Shown: positions 8,848 through 19,632 of the stretch, piece by piece
Layout of the letters: each line of letters begins with the position of its first letter
How positions within the stretch are numbered: the stretch's first letter is position 1
Assembly (NCBI RefSeq): GCF_014836715.1
Contig: NZ_JACSQI010000002.1
Coordinates: forward strand, 248,001 to 312,000
Source: Escherichia whittamii
GTDB lineage: Bacteria > Pseudomonadota > Gammaproteobacteria > Enterobacterales > Enterobacteriaceae
DNA length: 64,000 bases
Direction: 5' to 3'
The notes under the pieces: generated by a model
Told to the model about the DNA's origin: nothing
Seen by the model: only the letters and a program-made list of their open reading frames with translations
The model's database searches: none
Made by a program: the position numbers and the translations under genes

Positions 8848-10809
8848 TTATGTTATCACTCCACTGCCCACTTCATCTGCTGGCGGGCTTTTTTTCGCCG
8901 CTCGCTTGCGTGGAGCAGCCTTTTTCTTATCACCACTACCGCCACTGCCCGGAGCAACTATGCCGCGAAACTGTCGCACCGGCGTACGCTTCGCCTGATC
9001 AATCAATTGGTAAAGCGTCCCCACCAGCGGCTGCATAAAGTCCTGGTAGCGACACTGTTTTTCGCTGATTTGCGTCAGCACCGATTCCCAGTGTGCGGTC
9101 ATATCCGGTCGCGTCGCCATTTCTGGCAGCGAATGGAATAACGCTTTTCCGGCGTCGGTGGAATGGATATAGCGCCCTTTTTTGGTCAGAAAACCACGCT
9201 TGAACAACAGTTCAATAATCCCGGCTCGGGTCGCTTCTGTTCCCAGACCATCGGTGGCACGAAGGATCTTTTTCAGATCTTTATCCTGAACAAAACGCGC
9301 GATCCCGGTCATTGCTGAAAGCAGTGTTGCATCAGTGAAATGGCGCGGCGGCTGGGTTTGTCGCTCCACCACTTCACCTTTTTCGCACAACAATTCATCG
9401 TCCTTCGCGACTACAGGCAGCGGCGTACCGTCGTTTTCTTCATCACGCTCTTTGCTGCCTAACAGCGTGCGCCAGCCTGCTTCGGCAAGAAAACGGGCTT
9501 TAGCAACAAATTTGCCTTTGGCTATTTCCAGCTCAATGACACACTTGCGGAACACCGCATCCGGGCAGAACTGCATCAGGTATTGACGAGCAATCAGGTT
9601 ATAGACCTTCGATTCGTTCTCCGTCAGGTTGATGGCAGAACTACGCGCGGTCGGGATGATGGCGTGGTGAGCATCCACCTTTTTGTCATCCCAGCAGCGG
9701 TTGCGTAAATTCGGGTCAACCACCGGCTGTGGCAATAGCCCCGGCGCATGAACGCTGATGGCATTCATCACCGCATGACGTCCGGCAAAATGCTCTTCCG
9801 GTAGGTAGCGGCAGTCGGAACGCGGATAAGTGATCAGCTTGTGCGTTTCATATAGCTTCTGGCAAATATCAAGCACGTTCTGTGCACTAAGCCCAAAACG
9901 TTTTGCGGCTTCAATCTGCAACGCGGAAAGCGAAAACGGCAGCGGCGCAGATTCTGATTCCCGTTTATCGTTATAGCTGGTGACGATCGCCGGTTGACCA
10001 CTGATACGGTTAACCACATGCTCCGCCAGCGGGCGATGCAACAAACGCCCTTCTTCATCCTGGTACGGCTCGCACGCTTCACTCGGCTGCCAGATGGCGG
10101 TAAATCGTTCATCGGCAGGCGTCACAATGTGCGCTTTGACTTCAAAGAAGTCTTTCGCCACAAAGTTTTCTATTTCTTCGTCACGCCGGACCACCAGCCC
10201 AAGTACGGGAGTCTGTACGCGCCCAACGGAAAGCACCCCCTGATAGCCAGCATTGCGACCGAGAATGGTATACGCGCGGGTCATATTGATACCGTACAGC
10301 CAGTCGGCACGCGCTCGCGCCAGTGCGGAAACACATAGCGGTACAAACTCGCTGTTGGAGCGGAGACGCTCGATTGCTCGTTCAACCGCCTGCGGGTTCA
10401 GGTCGTTGATCAGGCAACGCTGAACTTGCTGGCGCTTTTCCGGTGCCAGTTGCAGGTAGTCCAGCACTTCATCCACCAGCAATTGACCTTCACGATCCGG
10501 GTCGCCGGCGTGAATCACTTCGCTGGCTTCATGCAGAAAGCGTTTGATGACGTTAAGTTGTTTGGTTACGGAGGGGCGTGGTTGCAGTTGCCACTTTTCC
10601 GGGACAATCGGCAAATCCGCCAGATTCCAGCGCGCATAGCGGCTGTCGTAGACGTCTGGCTGCGCCTGCTCAAGCAGGTGACCGATACACCAGGTCACCA
10701 CCTGTCTATTGCCGCACTCGATAAAGCCATCGCCTTTACGGTGCGGTTTGGGCAGGACATCAGCAATAGCGCGTGCCAGACTCGGTTTTTCGGCTATAAA
10801 CAACCGCAT
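8848..10809 (-). CDS. topB: TopB, DNA topoisomerase III
   Basis: A type IA topoisomerase of 653 residues. The TOPRIM domain comes first ([20 protein letters not shown], then [10 protein letters not shown] with the acidic triad), followed by the tyrosine nucleophile in [12 protein letters not shown] and the decatenation loop region. The C-terminus is a basic Lys/Arg/Ala tail ([14 protein letters not shown]) that binds DNA. It decatenates daughter chromosomes and works with RecQ. It starts 4 bases after the selD stop, so the two genes are co-transcribed as selD-topB. Confidence 0.97.
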   Translation of the reverse strand: MRLFIAEKPSLARAIADVLPKPHRKGDGFIECGNRQVVTWCIGHLLEQAQPDVYDSRYARWNLADLPIVPEKWQLQPRPSVTKQLNVIKRFLHEASEVIHAGDPDREGQLLVDEVLDYLQLAPEKRQQVQRCLINDLNPQAVERAIERLRSNSEFVPLCVSALARARADWLYGINMTRAYTILGRNAGYQGVLSVGRVQTPVLGLVVRRDEEIENFVAKDFFEVKAHIVTPADERFTAIWQPSEACEPYQDEEGRLLHRPLAEHVVNRISGQPAIVTSYNDKRESESAPLPFSLSALQIEAAKRFGLSAQNVLDICQKLYETHKLITYPRSDCRYLPEEHFAGRHAVMNAISVHAPGLLPQPVVDPNLRNRCWDDKKVDAHHAIIPTARSSAINLTENESKVYNLIARQYLMQFCPDAVFRKCVIELEIAKGKFVAKARFLAEAGWRTLLGSKERDEENDGTPLPVVAKDDELLCEKGEVVERQTQPPRHFTDATLLSAMTGIARFVQDKDLKKILRATDGLGTEATRAGIIELLFKRGFLTKKGRYIHSTDAGKALFHSLPEMATRPDMTAHWESVLTQISEKQCRYQDFMQPLVGTLYQLIDQAKRTPVRQFRGIVAPGSGGSGDKKKAAPRKRAAKKSPPADEVGSGVIT

Positions 10810-10813
10810 TGAA

Positions 10814-11857
10814 TTAACGGATCTCTACCATGGCACGACCGCCACGCGCAGGCACCAGCTCGCCAATCGCCGTCAGTTCAATGCCAAACTCGGCTGCGGT
10901 AGCTTTGACTTCATTTTCTGCTTCCGGCATCACCGCCAGCAGCAGGCCACCGGAAGTTTGCGGATCGCACAACAGATCCCGCACTTCTCGCGGCATTTCG
11001 CCCATCAAATGGCCGTAGCTGGCAAAGTTGCGTTCGGTGCCACCCGGTACAGCGCCCAGCTTAATGTACTCTTCCACGCCCGGCAGTTTCGGGATCGCTT
11101 CATAGTCGATACGAGCCTGCACGCCTGCCCCCTGGCACATTTCACTTAGATGGCCCAGCAGACCAAAACCGGTGACGTCGGTCATCGCTTTTACGCCTTC
11201 AATGTTGGCAAATGACGCACCTGCGATATTCATCCGGCACATCACTTCCGTCGCCAGCCCCTGATGTTCTGGCTTGAGCAGTGATTTTTTCTCAGCCGTG
11301 GTGAGAACGCCAATCCCCAGCGGTTTAGTCAGGAACAGTTTACATCCGGCTTGTGCGGTGCTGTTTTTCTTCACTCGTTCAGTCGGTACGATCCCCGTCA
11401 CCGCCAGACCAAAAATCGGTTCCGGCGCGTCGATGGAGTGACCGCCTGCCAGCGCAATCCCCGCCTGACGACACGCATAGCGACCACCTTCGGTCACTTC
11501 GCGGGCAATTTCCGGGGAAAGTTTGTTAATCGGCCAGCCGAGGATCGCAATGGCCATAATCGGTTTGCCGCCCATCGCGAAAATATCGCTGATGGCATTC
11601 GTCGCGGCAATGCGGCCAAAATCGAAAGGATTATCAACGATCGGCATAAAGAAATCGGTGGTGCTGATGACACTGGTGCCATTACCAAGATCGTATACTG
11701 CCGCATCGTCGCGGGTTTCGTTACCCACGAGCAAATTCGGATCAACAAACTTCGCCTGCTCGCTGTGCAGAATGGTTTCCAACACTTTTGGGGAAATTTT
11801 ACAGCCGCAACCTGCTCCGTGGCTGTATTGGGTCAAACGAATCGACTTCTCGCTCAT
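10814..11857 (-). CDS. selD: SelD, selenophosphate synthetase
   Basis: Makes selenophosphate from selenide and ATP, the selenium donor for selenocysteinyl-tRNA and selenouridine. The 347-residue protein has the catalytic N-terminal loop GAGCGCK, with Cys17, Cys19 and Lys20 when the ATG at 11857 is used; that start is 6 bases from AGGAG, while the ATG at 11863 would be too close. The catalytic residue is Cys rather than selenocysteine. AIRS/PurM-type ATP-binding Asp motifs ([25 protein letters not shown]) follow. It is the first gene of selD-topB. Confidence 0.97.
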   Translation of the reverse strand: MSEKSIRLTQYSHGAGCGCKISPKVLETILHSEQAKFVDPNLLVGNETRDDAAVYDLGNGTSVISTTDFFMPIVDNPFDFGRIAATNAISDIFAMGGKPIMAIAILGWPINKLSPEIAREVTEGGRYACRQAGIALAGGHSIDAPEPIFGLAVTGIVPTERVKKNSTAQAGCKLFLTKPLGIGVLTTAEKKSLLKPEHQGLATEVMCRMNIAGASFANIEGVKAMTDVTGFGLLGHLSEMCQGAGVQARIDYEAIPKLPGVEEYIKLGAVPGGTERNFASYGHLMGEMPREVRDLLCDPQTSGGLLLAVMPEAENEVKATAAEFGIELTAIGELVPARGGRAMVEIR

Positions 11858-11973
11858 GGACATCTCCTGTCAATGCAATCCGGGTATGGTAACCTTCATT
11901 CCGTGAAGTGATAAGTGAGAGTGTCTGAATTCCTGCGCCTTTGCTCATAATCCAGACAGTTTTGCGAAAATTA

Positions 11974-12525
11974 TCAAAAATAAGTGACAAACGGCGTCGG
12001 ATCCGGAACGTTAATCGACGTTGATGCTTTCAATTGCGGCGTGCCGAGATAAAGAAAGCCAACAATTTTATCCTGCTCCCGACAACCGAACGCCTCACGC
12101 ACCACCGGACTTTCGGTTAACCCACCACTACGCCAGATGCCGCCAAAGCCCTGGGCAACCGCCGCCATTTGCATCGCCATCACCGCGCAACCCGCTGACA
12201 TTTCCTGTTCCCAACGTGGGACTTTATGATTTTCTTCACATTTCGCCACCACAGTGATGATAAGCGGCGCACGGAACGGGGCATTACGGGCTTTGTCGAT
12301 AGCTTTATCATCGCTACCCGCAGCAATTGCGCCCTGTTGCAGAACGGTACTGAAACGTTCGCGCCCTTCTCCTTCAATCACAAAAAAATGCCACGGTTGC
12401 ATGGATTTATGGTCCGGTGCACGCATTCCGGCACGCAGGATATTTTGCAGTTGTTCGCCAGTCGGAGCAGGTTCAGCCAGACGTGAGGCGCTACGGCGGT
12501 TGATCAATAGTTCGAGTGCATCCAT
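11974..12525 (-). CDS. ydjA: YdjA, minimal FMN nitroreductase-family protein
   Basis: A 183-residue protein of the short nitroreductase subfamily that binds FMN as a dimer: NRRSAS near the N-terminus contacts the phosphate and GFGGIWRSG lies near the C-terminus. Family enzymes reduce nitro compounds or quinones with NAD(P)H; the physiological substrate of YdjA is not known. The ATG at 12525 gives the known N-terminus [11 protein letters not shown]; an upstream in-frame ATG adds six residues. It is divergent from sppA and upstream of selD. Confidence 0.93.
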   Translation of the reverse strand: MDALELLINRRSASRLAEPAPTGEQLQNILRAGMRAPDHKSMQPWHFFVIEGEGRERFSTVLQQGAIAAGSDDKAIDKARNAPFRAPLIITVVAKCEENHKVPRWEQEMSAGCAVMAMQMAAVAQGFGGIWRSGGLTESPVVREAFGCREQDKIVGFLYLGTPQLKASTSINVPDPTPFVTYF

Positions 12526-12686
12526 TTGATTAACTCCTGTCATAATGTTTATTCACAAAATTAACACGAGAGTGGATTTTGTTACAGCACAGTCCGCGAT
12601 TCCTGCTGACAAGTGCCGGTTGGGTCATTACGATAACCACATCTATTGCACCTGTAACAGGTGTGACTTTTAGTCTGGGAGAATAC

Positions 12687-14543
12687 ATGCGAACCCTTTG
12701 GCGATTTATTGCCGGATTTTTTAAATGGACGTGGCGTCTGCTCAATTTTGTCCGTGAAATGGTACTTAACCTGTTCTTTATTTTCCTCGTGCTGGTTGGC
12801 GTGGGGATCTGGATGCAGGTCAGTAGTAGCGATACCAAAGAAACCGCCGGTCGTGGCGCATTACTGCTCGATATTTCCGGCGTGATCGTCGATAAGCCCG
12901 ACAGCTCGCAACGGTTTAGTAAATTAAGCCGCCAGCTGCTTGGCGCCAGTTCCGATCGTCTGCAGGAAAACTCGCTGTTTGATATCGTGAACACTATTCG
13001 CCAGGCTAAAGATGACCGGAATATCACCGGTATCGTGATGGATCTGAAAGACTTTGCGGGCGGCGACCAACCGTCTATGCAGTACATCGGCAAAGCCCTG
13101 AAAGAGTTTCGTGACAGCGGTAAACCGGTTTACGCCATTGGCGAGAACTACAGCCAGGGACAATATTACCTCGCCAGTTTCGCCAACAAAATTTGGCTAT
13201 CCCCGCAAGGCGTGGTTGATTTGCACGGTTTTGCCACCAACGGCCTGTACTACAAATCATTGCTGGATAAGCTAAAAGTTTCCACACATGTGTTCCGCGT
13301 GGGGACTTATAAATCTGCCGTTGAGCCGTTTATTCGTGATGATATGTCCCCGGCAGCCCGCGAAGCCGATAGCCGTTGGATTGGCGAACTGTGGCAAAAC
13401 TATCTCAACACCGTTGCCGCTAACCGCCAGATCCCTGCCCAGCAGGTATTCCCTGGGGCGCAAGGGCTACTTGCAGGCTTAACCAAAACGGGTGGCGATA
13501 CTGCGAAGTACGCACTGGACAACAAACTGGTCGACGCGCTGGCAACGAATGCCGAAATTGAAAAAGCCCTGACCAAAGAATTTGGCTGGAGCAAGGCTGA
13601 TAAAAATTATCGCGCCATCAGTTATTACGATTACGCACTGAAAACTCCAGCAGATACCGGCGACAGCATCGGTGTCGTCTTCGCTAATGGCGCGATTATG
13701 GATGGCGAAGAAACTCAGGGGAATGTTGGCGGCGATACGACCGCGGCACAAATCCGTGACGCTCGCCTTGATCCAAAAGTAAAAGCGATTGTTCTGCGCG
13801 TAAACAGCCCTGGCGGCAGCGTAACGGCTTCTGAGGTGATTCGCGCTGAACTGGCAGCCGCCAGAGCAGCTGGCAAGCCGGTGGTTGTGTCAATGGGCGG
13901 TATGGCGGCATCTGGTGGTTACTGGATCTCCACGCCGGCCAATTACATTGTAGCTAACCCGAGCACTCTGACCGGTTCTATCGGTATCTTCGGCGTAATC
14001 ACCACTGTAGAAAACAGCCTCGATTCGATTGGTGTACATACCGATGGCGTGTCTACATCACCACTGGCGGATGTTTCCATTACTAAATCGCTGCCGCCAG
14101 AAGCGCAGCAGATGATGCAATTGAGCATTGAGAACGGCTATAAACGCTTTATCACGCTGGTTGCCGATTCGCGTAATTCGACGCCAGAGCAGATTGATAA
14201 AATCGCCCAGGGGCATGTCTGGACCGGTCAGGATGCGAAAGCGAATGGACTGGTCGATAGTCTCGGTGATTTCGATGATGCAGTTGCCAAAGCGGCTGAA
14301 CTGGCAAAACTGAAACAGTGGCATCTGGAATATTACGTCGATGAGCCGACCTTCTTCGACAAGGTGATGGACAACATGTCAGGTTCAGTACGGGCGATGT
14401 TGCCAGATACGCTCCAGGCCATGCTACCTGCGCCGCTGGCCTCGGTCGCTTCAACCGTTAAAAGCGAAAGCGACAAGCTGGCAGCCTTTAACGATCCGCA
14501 AAACCGTTACGCGTTTTGCCTGACCTGCGCCAACGTGCGTTAA
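12687..14543 (+). CDS. sppA: SppA, signal peptide peptidase (protease IV)
   Basis: An inner membrane serine protease that degrades signal peptides after their release by leader peptidase. One N-terminal membrane segment (about residues 24-45) is followed by two tandem S49 domains in 618 residues. The catalytic pair is visible: Lys209 in [12 protein letters not shown] and Ser409 in [11 protein letters not shown] chose the ATG at 12687 ([13 protein letters not shown]); the frame stays open upstream but without a good ribosome site. It is divergent from ydjA. Downstream lies a gene not found there in K-12. Confidence 0.97.
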   Translation: MRTLWRFIAGFFKWTWRLLNFVREMVLNLFFIFLVLVGVGIWMQVSSSDTKETAGRGALLLDISGVIVDKPDSSQRFSKLSRQLLGASSDRLQENSLFDIVNTIRQAKDDRNITGIVMDLKDFAGGDQPSMQYIGKALKEFRDSGKPVYAIGENYSQGQYYLASFANKIWLSPQGVVDLHGFATNGLYYKSLLDKLKVSTHVFRVGTYKSAVEPFIRDDMSPAAREADSRWIGELWQNYLNTVAANRQIPAQQVFPGAQGLLAGLTKTGGDTAKYALDNKLVDALATNAEIEKALTKEFGWSKADKNYRAISYYDYALKTPADTGDSIGVVFANGAIMDGEETQGNVGGDTTAAQIRDARLDPKVKAIVLRVNSPGGSVTASEVIRAELAAARAAGKPVVVSMGGMAASGGYWISTPANYIVANPSTLTGSIGIFGVITTVENSLDSIGVHTDGVSTSPLADVSITKSLPPEAQQMMQLSIENGYKRFITLVADSRNSTPEQIDKIAQGHVWTGQDAKANGLVDSLGDFDDAVAKAAELAKLKQWHLEYYVDEPTFFDKVMDNMSGSVRAMLPDTLQAMLPAPLASVASTVKSESDKLAAFNDPQNRYAFCLTCANVR

Positions 14544-14658
14544 TCCCTGCAAATATGTGGCCGATATGCTGTCGGCCACACTCCTGAACCGGACTGTCTT
14601 TCACTTCCTCTCTCCACTACATTGCCTTGATCATTTTGCACCTGATAAGGAGTCATCA

Positions 14659-15369
14659 GTGAATAAGGCACCTTCTTTAATTGCCGCTATCGTCCTCGGA
14701 CTGGGGATCAGCGCCTGCGGATACTTCGTAGGTGATGGTGTTAAACATTTAAAAACCAACAACCGTTATGTGAACGTACGAGGACTTTCGGAAAAAGAAG
14801 TTCGCGCCGATACGGCTGAATTAACAATTGCTATCAACTTTAAGGGTAATGTTCCTGGCGAACTTTTCCCAAAACTTGAAGATGCGCAGAACAAGATTAT
14901 TGCCGAATTCCACGCTCAGGGGATTAACGACAAAGAGATAAACGTGGGTCAATGGACAAGTAAGCGAACGGAAGCCTTTTACCTCAAAGACGATCCGACG
15001 ATGCCACGCTTTAACGCTGACGGGTCTGTTACGATAAAAACGCATAACGTTGCTGCTGTCGAAAAAGTCGTCGCGAAATTAAACGACCTGCAAATCGCCA
15101 CAGATGGCGCCATCGCTGATAGCAAAATCGCCTATCGTTTCAACGGCATTGGCGCACTGCGCGCGGAGATGATTGCTGCCGCGACAAAAGACGCACGCAA
15201 CGCAGCATTACAGTTTGCGACGGATTCAGGTAGTCAGGTAGGGTCCATTAGCGATGCGTCACAAGGCGTGTTCCAGATCTTCGCCAGTGGCAGTGACGAA
15301 GATGATCCCTCGGCGATTAACAAAACGGTGCGTGTAGTCACGACCGTAACCTATGCGTTGCAGGATTAA
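14659..15369 (+). CDS. SIMPL-domain (DUF541) envelope protein
   Basis: This 236-residue protein is not in the K-12 map at this place as I recall it. It begins with GTG at 14659, with AAGGAG at 14647-14652. A hydrophobic N-terminal segment ends ISACGYF, which also fits a lipobox, so it is either membrane-anchored or a lipoprotein. A DUF541/SIMPL domain follows: NNRYVNVRGLSEKEVRAD at the start and the typical ending TVRVVTTVTYALQD. K-12 YggE is a distant family member linked to oxidative stress. It shares its direction with sppA and ansA. Exact function unknown. Confidence 0.85.
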   Translation: MNKAPSLIAAIVLGLGISACGYFVGDGVKHLKTNNRYVNVRGLSEKEVRADTAELTIAINFKGNVPGELFPKLEDAQNKIIAEFHAQGINDKEINVGQWTSKRTEAFYLKDDPTMPRFNADGSVTIKTHNVAAVEKVVAKLNDLQIATDGAIADSKIAYRFNGIGALRAEMIAAATKDARNAALQFATDSGSQVGSISDASQGVFQIFASGSDEDDPSAINKTVRVVTTVTYALQD

Positions 15370-15500
15370 TCATTTGTCCCCGGCGGGATGCCAGTCCCTC
15401 TGTTCCGCCGGACTTTTCTCATATCCGCAGAGTATCCAGGTGCGCTCGCTGCCCCTCACGTATATACTTTTGCTCTTTCGGTATCATTCATATCAATATC

Positions 15501-16517
15501 ATGCAAAAGAAATCAATTTACGTTGCCTACACGGGCGGGACCATCGGGATGCAGCGTTCCGAGCAGGGATATATTCCGGTGTCGGGCCATCTACAACGCC
15601 AACTGGCGCTGATGCCGGAGTTCCATCGCCCGGAGATGCCGGATTTCACCATTCATGAATACACGCCGCTGATGGATTCTTCTGATATGACGCCAGAGGA
15701 CTGGCAGCATATTGCTGAAGATATTAAAGCGCACTATGACGAGTACGATGGTTTTGTCATTCTGCATGGCACCGACACGATGGCGTATACCGCCTCTGCG
15801 CTGTCGTTCATGCTGGAGAATCTCGGCAAACCGGTCATAGTGACAGGGTCACAAATCCCATTGGCCGAGTTACGCTCTGACGGACAAATCAATTTGCTGA
15901 ATGCGTTGTACGTTGCGGCGAACTATCCCATCAACGAAGTCACACTCTTTTTTAATAATCGCCTGTATCGCGGCAACCGCACCACCAAAGCTCATGCCGA
16001 TGGTTTTGATGCCTTCGCGTCACCAAATCTTCCGCCATTGCTGGAAGCGGGTATTCATATTCGCCGTTTAAATACCCCCCCCGCCCCGCACGGCACAGGT
16101 GAGCTGATCGTTCATCCGATTACACCACAGCCGATCGGCGTGGTGACAATTTATCCGGGGATTTCTGCTGACGTCGTACGTAACTTCCTGCGTCAACCGG
16201 TTAAAGCGTTGATTCTGCGCTCTTATGGCGTGGGTAATGCGCCGCAAAACAAAGCATTCCTGCAAGAATTACAAGAAGCCAGCGATCGCGGAATTGTGGT
16301 GGTTAACCTGACACAATGTATGTCCGGTAAAGTCAATATGGGCGGTTATGCCACGGGTAACGCCCTCGCCCATGCCGGCGTTATTGGCGGTGCGGATATG
16401 ACAGTAGAAGCCACGCTAACCAAACTGCACTACCTACTCAGCCAGGGGCTGGATACCGAAACCATTCGCAAGGCCATGAGCCAAAACCTGCGCGGCGAAC
16501 TGACGCCGGATGATTAA
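15501..16517 (+). CDS. ansA: AnsA, cytoplasmic L-asparaginase I
   Basis: Hydrolyses L-asparagine to aspartate and ammonia in the cytosol; allosteric tetramer. The 338-residue protein has no signal peptide, unlike AnsB. The first catalytic Thr is in YTGGTIGMQ and the second motif is LHGTDTMAYTASAL, both full matches to the asparaginase signatures. A run of eight C (about 16075-16082) lies inside the coding region. pncA starts 10 bases downstream, so ansA-pncA is an operon. Confidence 0.97.
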   Translation: MQKKSIYVAYTGGTIGMQRSEQGYIPVSGHLQRQLALMPEFHRPEMPDFTIHEYTPLMDSSDMTPEDWQHIAEDIKAHYDEYDGFVILHGTDTMAYTASALSFMLENLGKPVIVTGSQIPLAELRSDGQINLLNALYVAANYPINEVTLFFNNRLYRGNRTTKAHADGFDAFASPNLPPLLEAGIHIRRLNTPPAPHGTGELIVHPITPQPIGVVTIYPGISADVVRNFLRQPVKALILRSYGVGNAPQNKAFLQELQEASDRGIVVVNLTQCMSGKVNMGGYATGNALAHAGVIGGADMTVEATLTKLHYLLSQGLDTETIRKAMSQNLRGELTPDD

Positions 16518-16527
16518 GGAGACTGTA

Positions 16528-17169
16528 ATGCCCCAACGCGCCCTGTTACTGGTCGATTTACAAAATGATTTCTGCGCTGGCGGCGCGCTGGCTGTTGCCG
16601 AAGGCGATAGCACGGTTGATGTCGCTAATGCCCTGATAAGCTGGTGTAAAGCGCGTGGTGAAGCGGTTGTCGCCAGTCAGGACTGGCATCCGGCCAATCA
16701 CGGCAGTTTTGCCAGCCAGCATGGTGTAGAACCTTATACCCAGGGTCAGCTTGACGGCCTGCCGCAAACCTTCTGGCCCGATCACTGCGTACAACACAGC
16801 GAAGGTGCGGCGTTGCACCCTCTGCTGGCGCAAAATTCGATTGATGCAGTGTTTCACAAAGGTGAAAATTCTTTAGTCGATAGTTACAGTGCTTTTTTTG
16901 ATAACGGACGTCGGCAGAAAACCGAGCTCGATGGCTGGTTGCGCGACCATGAAATCAATGAGTTGATCGTTATGGGGCTGGCTACTGACTATTGCGTGAA
17001 GTTTACCGTCCTGGACGCGTTGCAGTTAGGTTATCGCGTGAACGTGATTACCGATGGCTGTCGCGGTGTGAATATCCAGCCACAGGACAGTGCGCACGCG
17101 TTTATGGAGATGTCAGTTGCTGGGGCAACATTGTACACACTGGCAGACTGGGAAGAGACGCAGGGATAA
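16528..17169 (+). CDS. pncA: PncA, nicotinamidase
   Basis: Deamidates nicotinamide to nicotinate in the NAD salvage pathway. The 213-residue isochorismatase-fold protein has the catalytic Asp in LLVDLQNDFCAGG, the metal ligands in QDWHPANHGSF and the nucleophilic Cys in GLATDYCVKFT. I chose the ATG at 16528 with AAGGA upstream; an in-frame GTG/ATT-rich extension would overlap ansA. Compared with my recollection of K-12 PncA, roughly 8 percent of residues differ, which is more than I expect within E. coli. It is co-directional with ansA. Confidence 0.96.
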   Translation: MPQRALLLVDLQNDFCAGGALAVAEGDSTVDVANALISWCKARGEAVVASQDWHPANHGSFASQHGVEPYTQGQLDGLPQTFWPDHCVQHSEGAALHPLLAQNSIDAVFHKGENSLVDSYSAFFDNGRRQKTELDGWLRDHEINELIVMGLATDYCVKFTVLDALQLGYRVNVITDGCRGVNIQPQDSAHAFMEMSVAGATLYTLADWEETQG

Positions 17170-17171
17170 TA

Positions 17172-17245
17172 TTACGCTGGCCTACAATTCTGTACTGACG
17201 TTGTAGGCCAGACAAAGTGCGTCTGCGGTGCATCTGGCATTTGAC
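17172..17245. repeat. REP-like palindromes between pncA and ydjE
   Basis: The convergent gap holds one long dyad, GCTGGCCTACAAT against GTTGTAGGCCAG, and a second hairpin unit, GTGCGTCTGCGGTGCATCTGG. Both match REP/BIME structure and probably serve as 3' end protection for pncA and ydjE. Confidence 0.7.
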
Positions 17246-17260
17246 GCAATCAACGAAGAC

Positions 17261-18619
17261 TCAATTCATACCAGAAATTCGTTCCAGCGATACCTTCCGC
17301 GTTTCGATGCCAAAAATAGAGAGGACCAGCGCACATAACACCAACATGACACCAAGCACCATAAAGACCGTTACCGAACCATAATGCGTTAATAACGCCG
17401 CGACGCCATACGGAGTGAAGACCGCGACGATTCGTCCTACTGCGTTAACAAATCCCGAGCCGCGCAGGCGTAAATGGGTTGGCCAAAGTTCCGGGATATA
17501 CACCGCAGAGGCGAAGCAAACATACATATAAAGAAAGAAGATCATCACCAGGCCATAACCTAAGATGGCCCATTCTGTAGTTTGTATAGAATATATATAT
17601 CCCAACACGGCAATAATTATAAGCAAAGACGAGCCAAATAATCGGCGAGGAAAGTGATCAATAACTAACGCAGCAATAAATATTCCAACCGGAGCGCCTA
17701 TCATAATAATAGCCGTCATTAATATTGATTTATCAACATCAATTCCGGAGTTAACAAATATGGTAGGTATCCATACGGTGATAGTATAAAGCGAGATGTT
17801 CATCGCAATTAACACCGTAATCGCGACTAACGTGCGCTGCAACATCTCGCCTTTGAACAGCAACCAAAAAGTACCATTAATTTCATTACTCTGACTTGTG
17901 CTTTGCCTGAAAGCAAGTGGAGTTAGATAAATGCCCTTCTCTTTTTCGATTTGCTGCTCTACTTCACGAAGTTGTCTTTCTGCTCCCGCTAATTGTCCAA
18001 TACCCGCCAGCCAACGAGGCGACTCAATAAAATATTTACCAGAAAGTAGCCATGCTAACATTATCCCAATACCGCCCAGCAAAAACATTATCCGCCAACT
18101 AAAGAAAGCAATAACGACAACGCCTATCGCCGCTGACAACATGGGCGACCAGTTGCCGACAAATGAGAGTCTCGCGGACCATTTTCCACGCACCAGAGCG
18201 GGAATAAATTCAGTAAACGACGCATAGCCAACCATAATCAGCGCCCCCATTCCTGTCCCCATCAGGAAACGAAAGAAGATGAGCCAGTACATATCAGGGA
18301 CGAAAGCAGCGCCTGTCGCCGCAATGCCAACAATAAGAAGATTTATGCGGAATGCCCGGCGCCGTCCACAGTAATCACCAATGAATCCACCGGTAAGCGA
18401 ACCGATGAAATAACCAAACATCAATGCCGACGTAAAAGCAGCATTGAGGAAATTATTTGACCATCCATTGCTTACCAGTTTTGCTAAAACAACATTACCT
18501 GAATAACTTAAAAAACCAGTTAATAACAGACTAAAGCTGATTATGCCAAATATACGATAATGAAACCGGGCCAAAGGCAGGCGGTCCAGTCTTGCGCCAA
18601 TTTGATCATATTGTTCCAT
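17261..18619 (-). CDS. ydjE: YdjE, MFS sugar transporter-like protein
   Basis: A 12-helix major facilitator of the sugar porter type, 452 residues. GDYCGRRRAF after helix 2 is the G-x-x-G-R-R loop, and HFPRRLFG is its counterpart in the second half. It is a close paralogue of YdjK in the same cluster (shared start region ARLDRLPLARFHYRIFG versus ARLDRLPDCRWHSSMFA). It probably moves a sugar or sugar acid by proton symport. It sits downstream of ydjF with a 119-base gap and may be transcribed separately. Confidence 0.92.
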   Translation of the reverse strand: MEQYDQIGARLDRLPLARFHYRIFGIISFSLLLTGFLSYSGNVVLAKLVSNGWSNNFLNAAFTSALMFGYFIGSLTGGFIGDYCGRRRAFRINLLIVGIAATGAAFVPDMYWLIFFRFLMGTGMGALIMVGYASFTEFIPALVRGKWSARLSFVGNWSPMLSAAIGVVVIAFFSWRIMFLLGGIGIMLAWLLSGKYFIESPRWLAGIGQLAGAERQLREVEQQIEKEKGIYLTPLAFRQSTSQSNEINGTFWLLFKGEMLQRTLVAITVLIAMNISLYTITVWIPTIFVNSGIDVDKSILMTAIIMIGAPVGIFIAALVIDHFPRRLFGSSLLIIIAVLGYIYSIQTTEWAILGYGLVMIFFLYMYVCFASAVYIPELWPTHLRLRGSGFVNAVGRIVAVFTPYGVAALLTHYGSVTVFMVLGVMLVLCALVLSIFGIETRKVSLERISGMN

Positions 18620-18738
18620 TTGGTGCCTCGAATTTTGCTAAAAAAGGTAGCAATTGCGGCAAAGTTACTTACCGCATTTTTATCATCATTTTATTTCACA
18701 GGCGCTGGAACAAATAATATTGACAACGTGTGATTAAA

Positions 18739-19497
18739 TTACCACACAAGCTGGATATTATTGTCTTTGCAAAATCCTTCCCATTCTGCACCCGGTGATT
18801 TATCAGTTATTATGTAATTAATATGACTAAAGTCAGCTAACTGGACAAAAGCTTTGCGATCAAACTTGGAGTGATCGACTAATAACGCGACTTCTGTCGC
18901 CTGGCGGATCATTGTCTTTTTGATCTCAGCTTCCGCTTCGTTAGAGTCCAGCGCGCCACTGTTAATATCAAGACCTTTACAACTCATTACCATAATATCG
19001 ACGTGATAACGACTGATGATCTCTTTAGTAATTCGTCCTTGCAGGGAAAGTGTGTTTTTGTTCAGTTCCCCACCGGTTGAAACAACTTTAATTTCTGACT
19101 GAGCCAAAACATGAATGGCTTCCGCCGAGTTGGTTAGTAATGTCAGGTCATTACGGTCCTGCAACAGTTTGAGCAGTTCCATGACGGTACTACTGGAATC
19201 TGCCGCCATGGTGGTTTTATTGTCGATAAACGGCAGCGCCTTGCGAGCAATAAGCTGCTTCTCTTCATAAAACGACGAAGCTCGCTTATAGAAATGAATA
19301 TTTTCCGTCAGCATTGCTGTGTTCAGAACCGCGCCCCCGTAAGTTCGGGTCAAAAAACCTTCATCTTCCAGCTTCTCAAGATCGCGGCGAATGGTTTCTT
19401 CAGTTACCTGAAAAATCGAGCTCAAATTCGAAACCGTTACTTTTTTATCGTTGGCAACCATTTGTTTAATTGCCTGAATCCTGTCTTTTGCCGCCAC
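18739..19497 (-). CDS. ydjF: YdjF, DeoR-family transcriptional regulator
   Basis: A 252-residue DeoR-type regulator. The N-terminal winged helix-turn-helix reads VSNLSSIFQVTEETIRRDLEKLE, then a sugar-phosphate-binding domain of the ribose-5-phosphate-isomerase fold (TNSAEAIHVLA, KGLDINSGA, DHSKFDRKAFV). Members of this family release DNA when they bind a phosphorylated sugar intermediate. Position within the ydj cluster makes it the likely local repressor of ydjL-G and ydjE. Possible operators are described upstream of ydjF and ydjL. Confidence 0.94.
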   Translation of the reverse strand: MAAKDRIQAIKQMVANDKKVTVSNLSSIFQVTEETIRRDLEKLEDEGFLTRTYGGAVLNTAMLTENIHFYKRASSFYEEKQLIARKALPFIDNKTTMAADSSSTVMELLKLLQDRNDLTLLTNSAEAIHVLAQSEIKVVSTGGELNKNTLSLQGRITKEIISRYHVDIMVMSCKGLDINSGALDSNEAEAEIKKTMIRQATEVALLVDHSKFDRKAFVQLADFSHINYIITDKSPGAEWEGFCKDNNIQLVW

Positions 19498-19577
19498 GAT
19501 TACACCCCTGTCTCTTTTTACATCACATTAGTGCGATTATCGCATAAGCGATGTTTACTTTCAAAATAACCTGTCTG

Positions 19578-19601
19578 AATCACAGATTTAAATCATAGAT
19601 T
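19578..19601. promoter_or_regulatory. Tandem 11-base direct repeat upstream of ydjF
   Basis: AATCACAGATT (19578-19588) and AATCATAGATT (19591-19601) are near-identical direct repeats two bases apart, about 80-100 bases upstream of the ydjF start. The core CACAGATWW also occurs upstream of ydjL. This fits a binding site of the DeoR-type protein YdjF (autoregulation), but that is inference. Confidence 0.4.
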
Positions 19602-19632
19602 ACACAGAAACAGAGGTGAATCGTATTTCACT

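Noticed and set aside
12530..13093. 187-codon minus-strand frame over the start of sppA
   Set aside because: The opposite frame encodes SppA with its membrane segment and start; this one has no motif.
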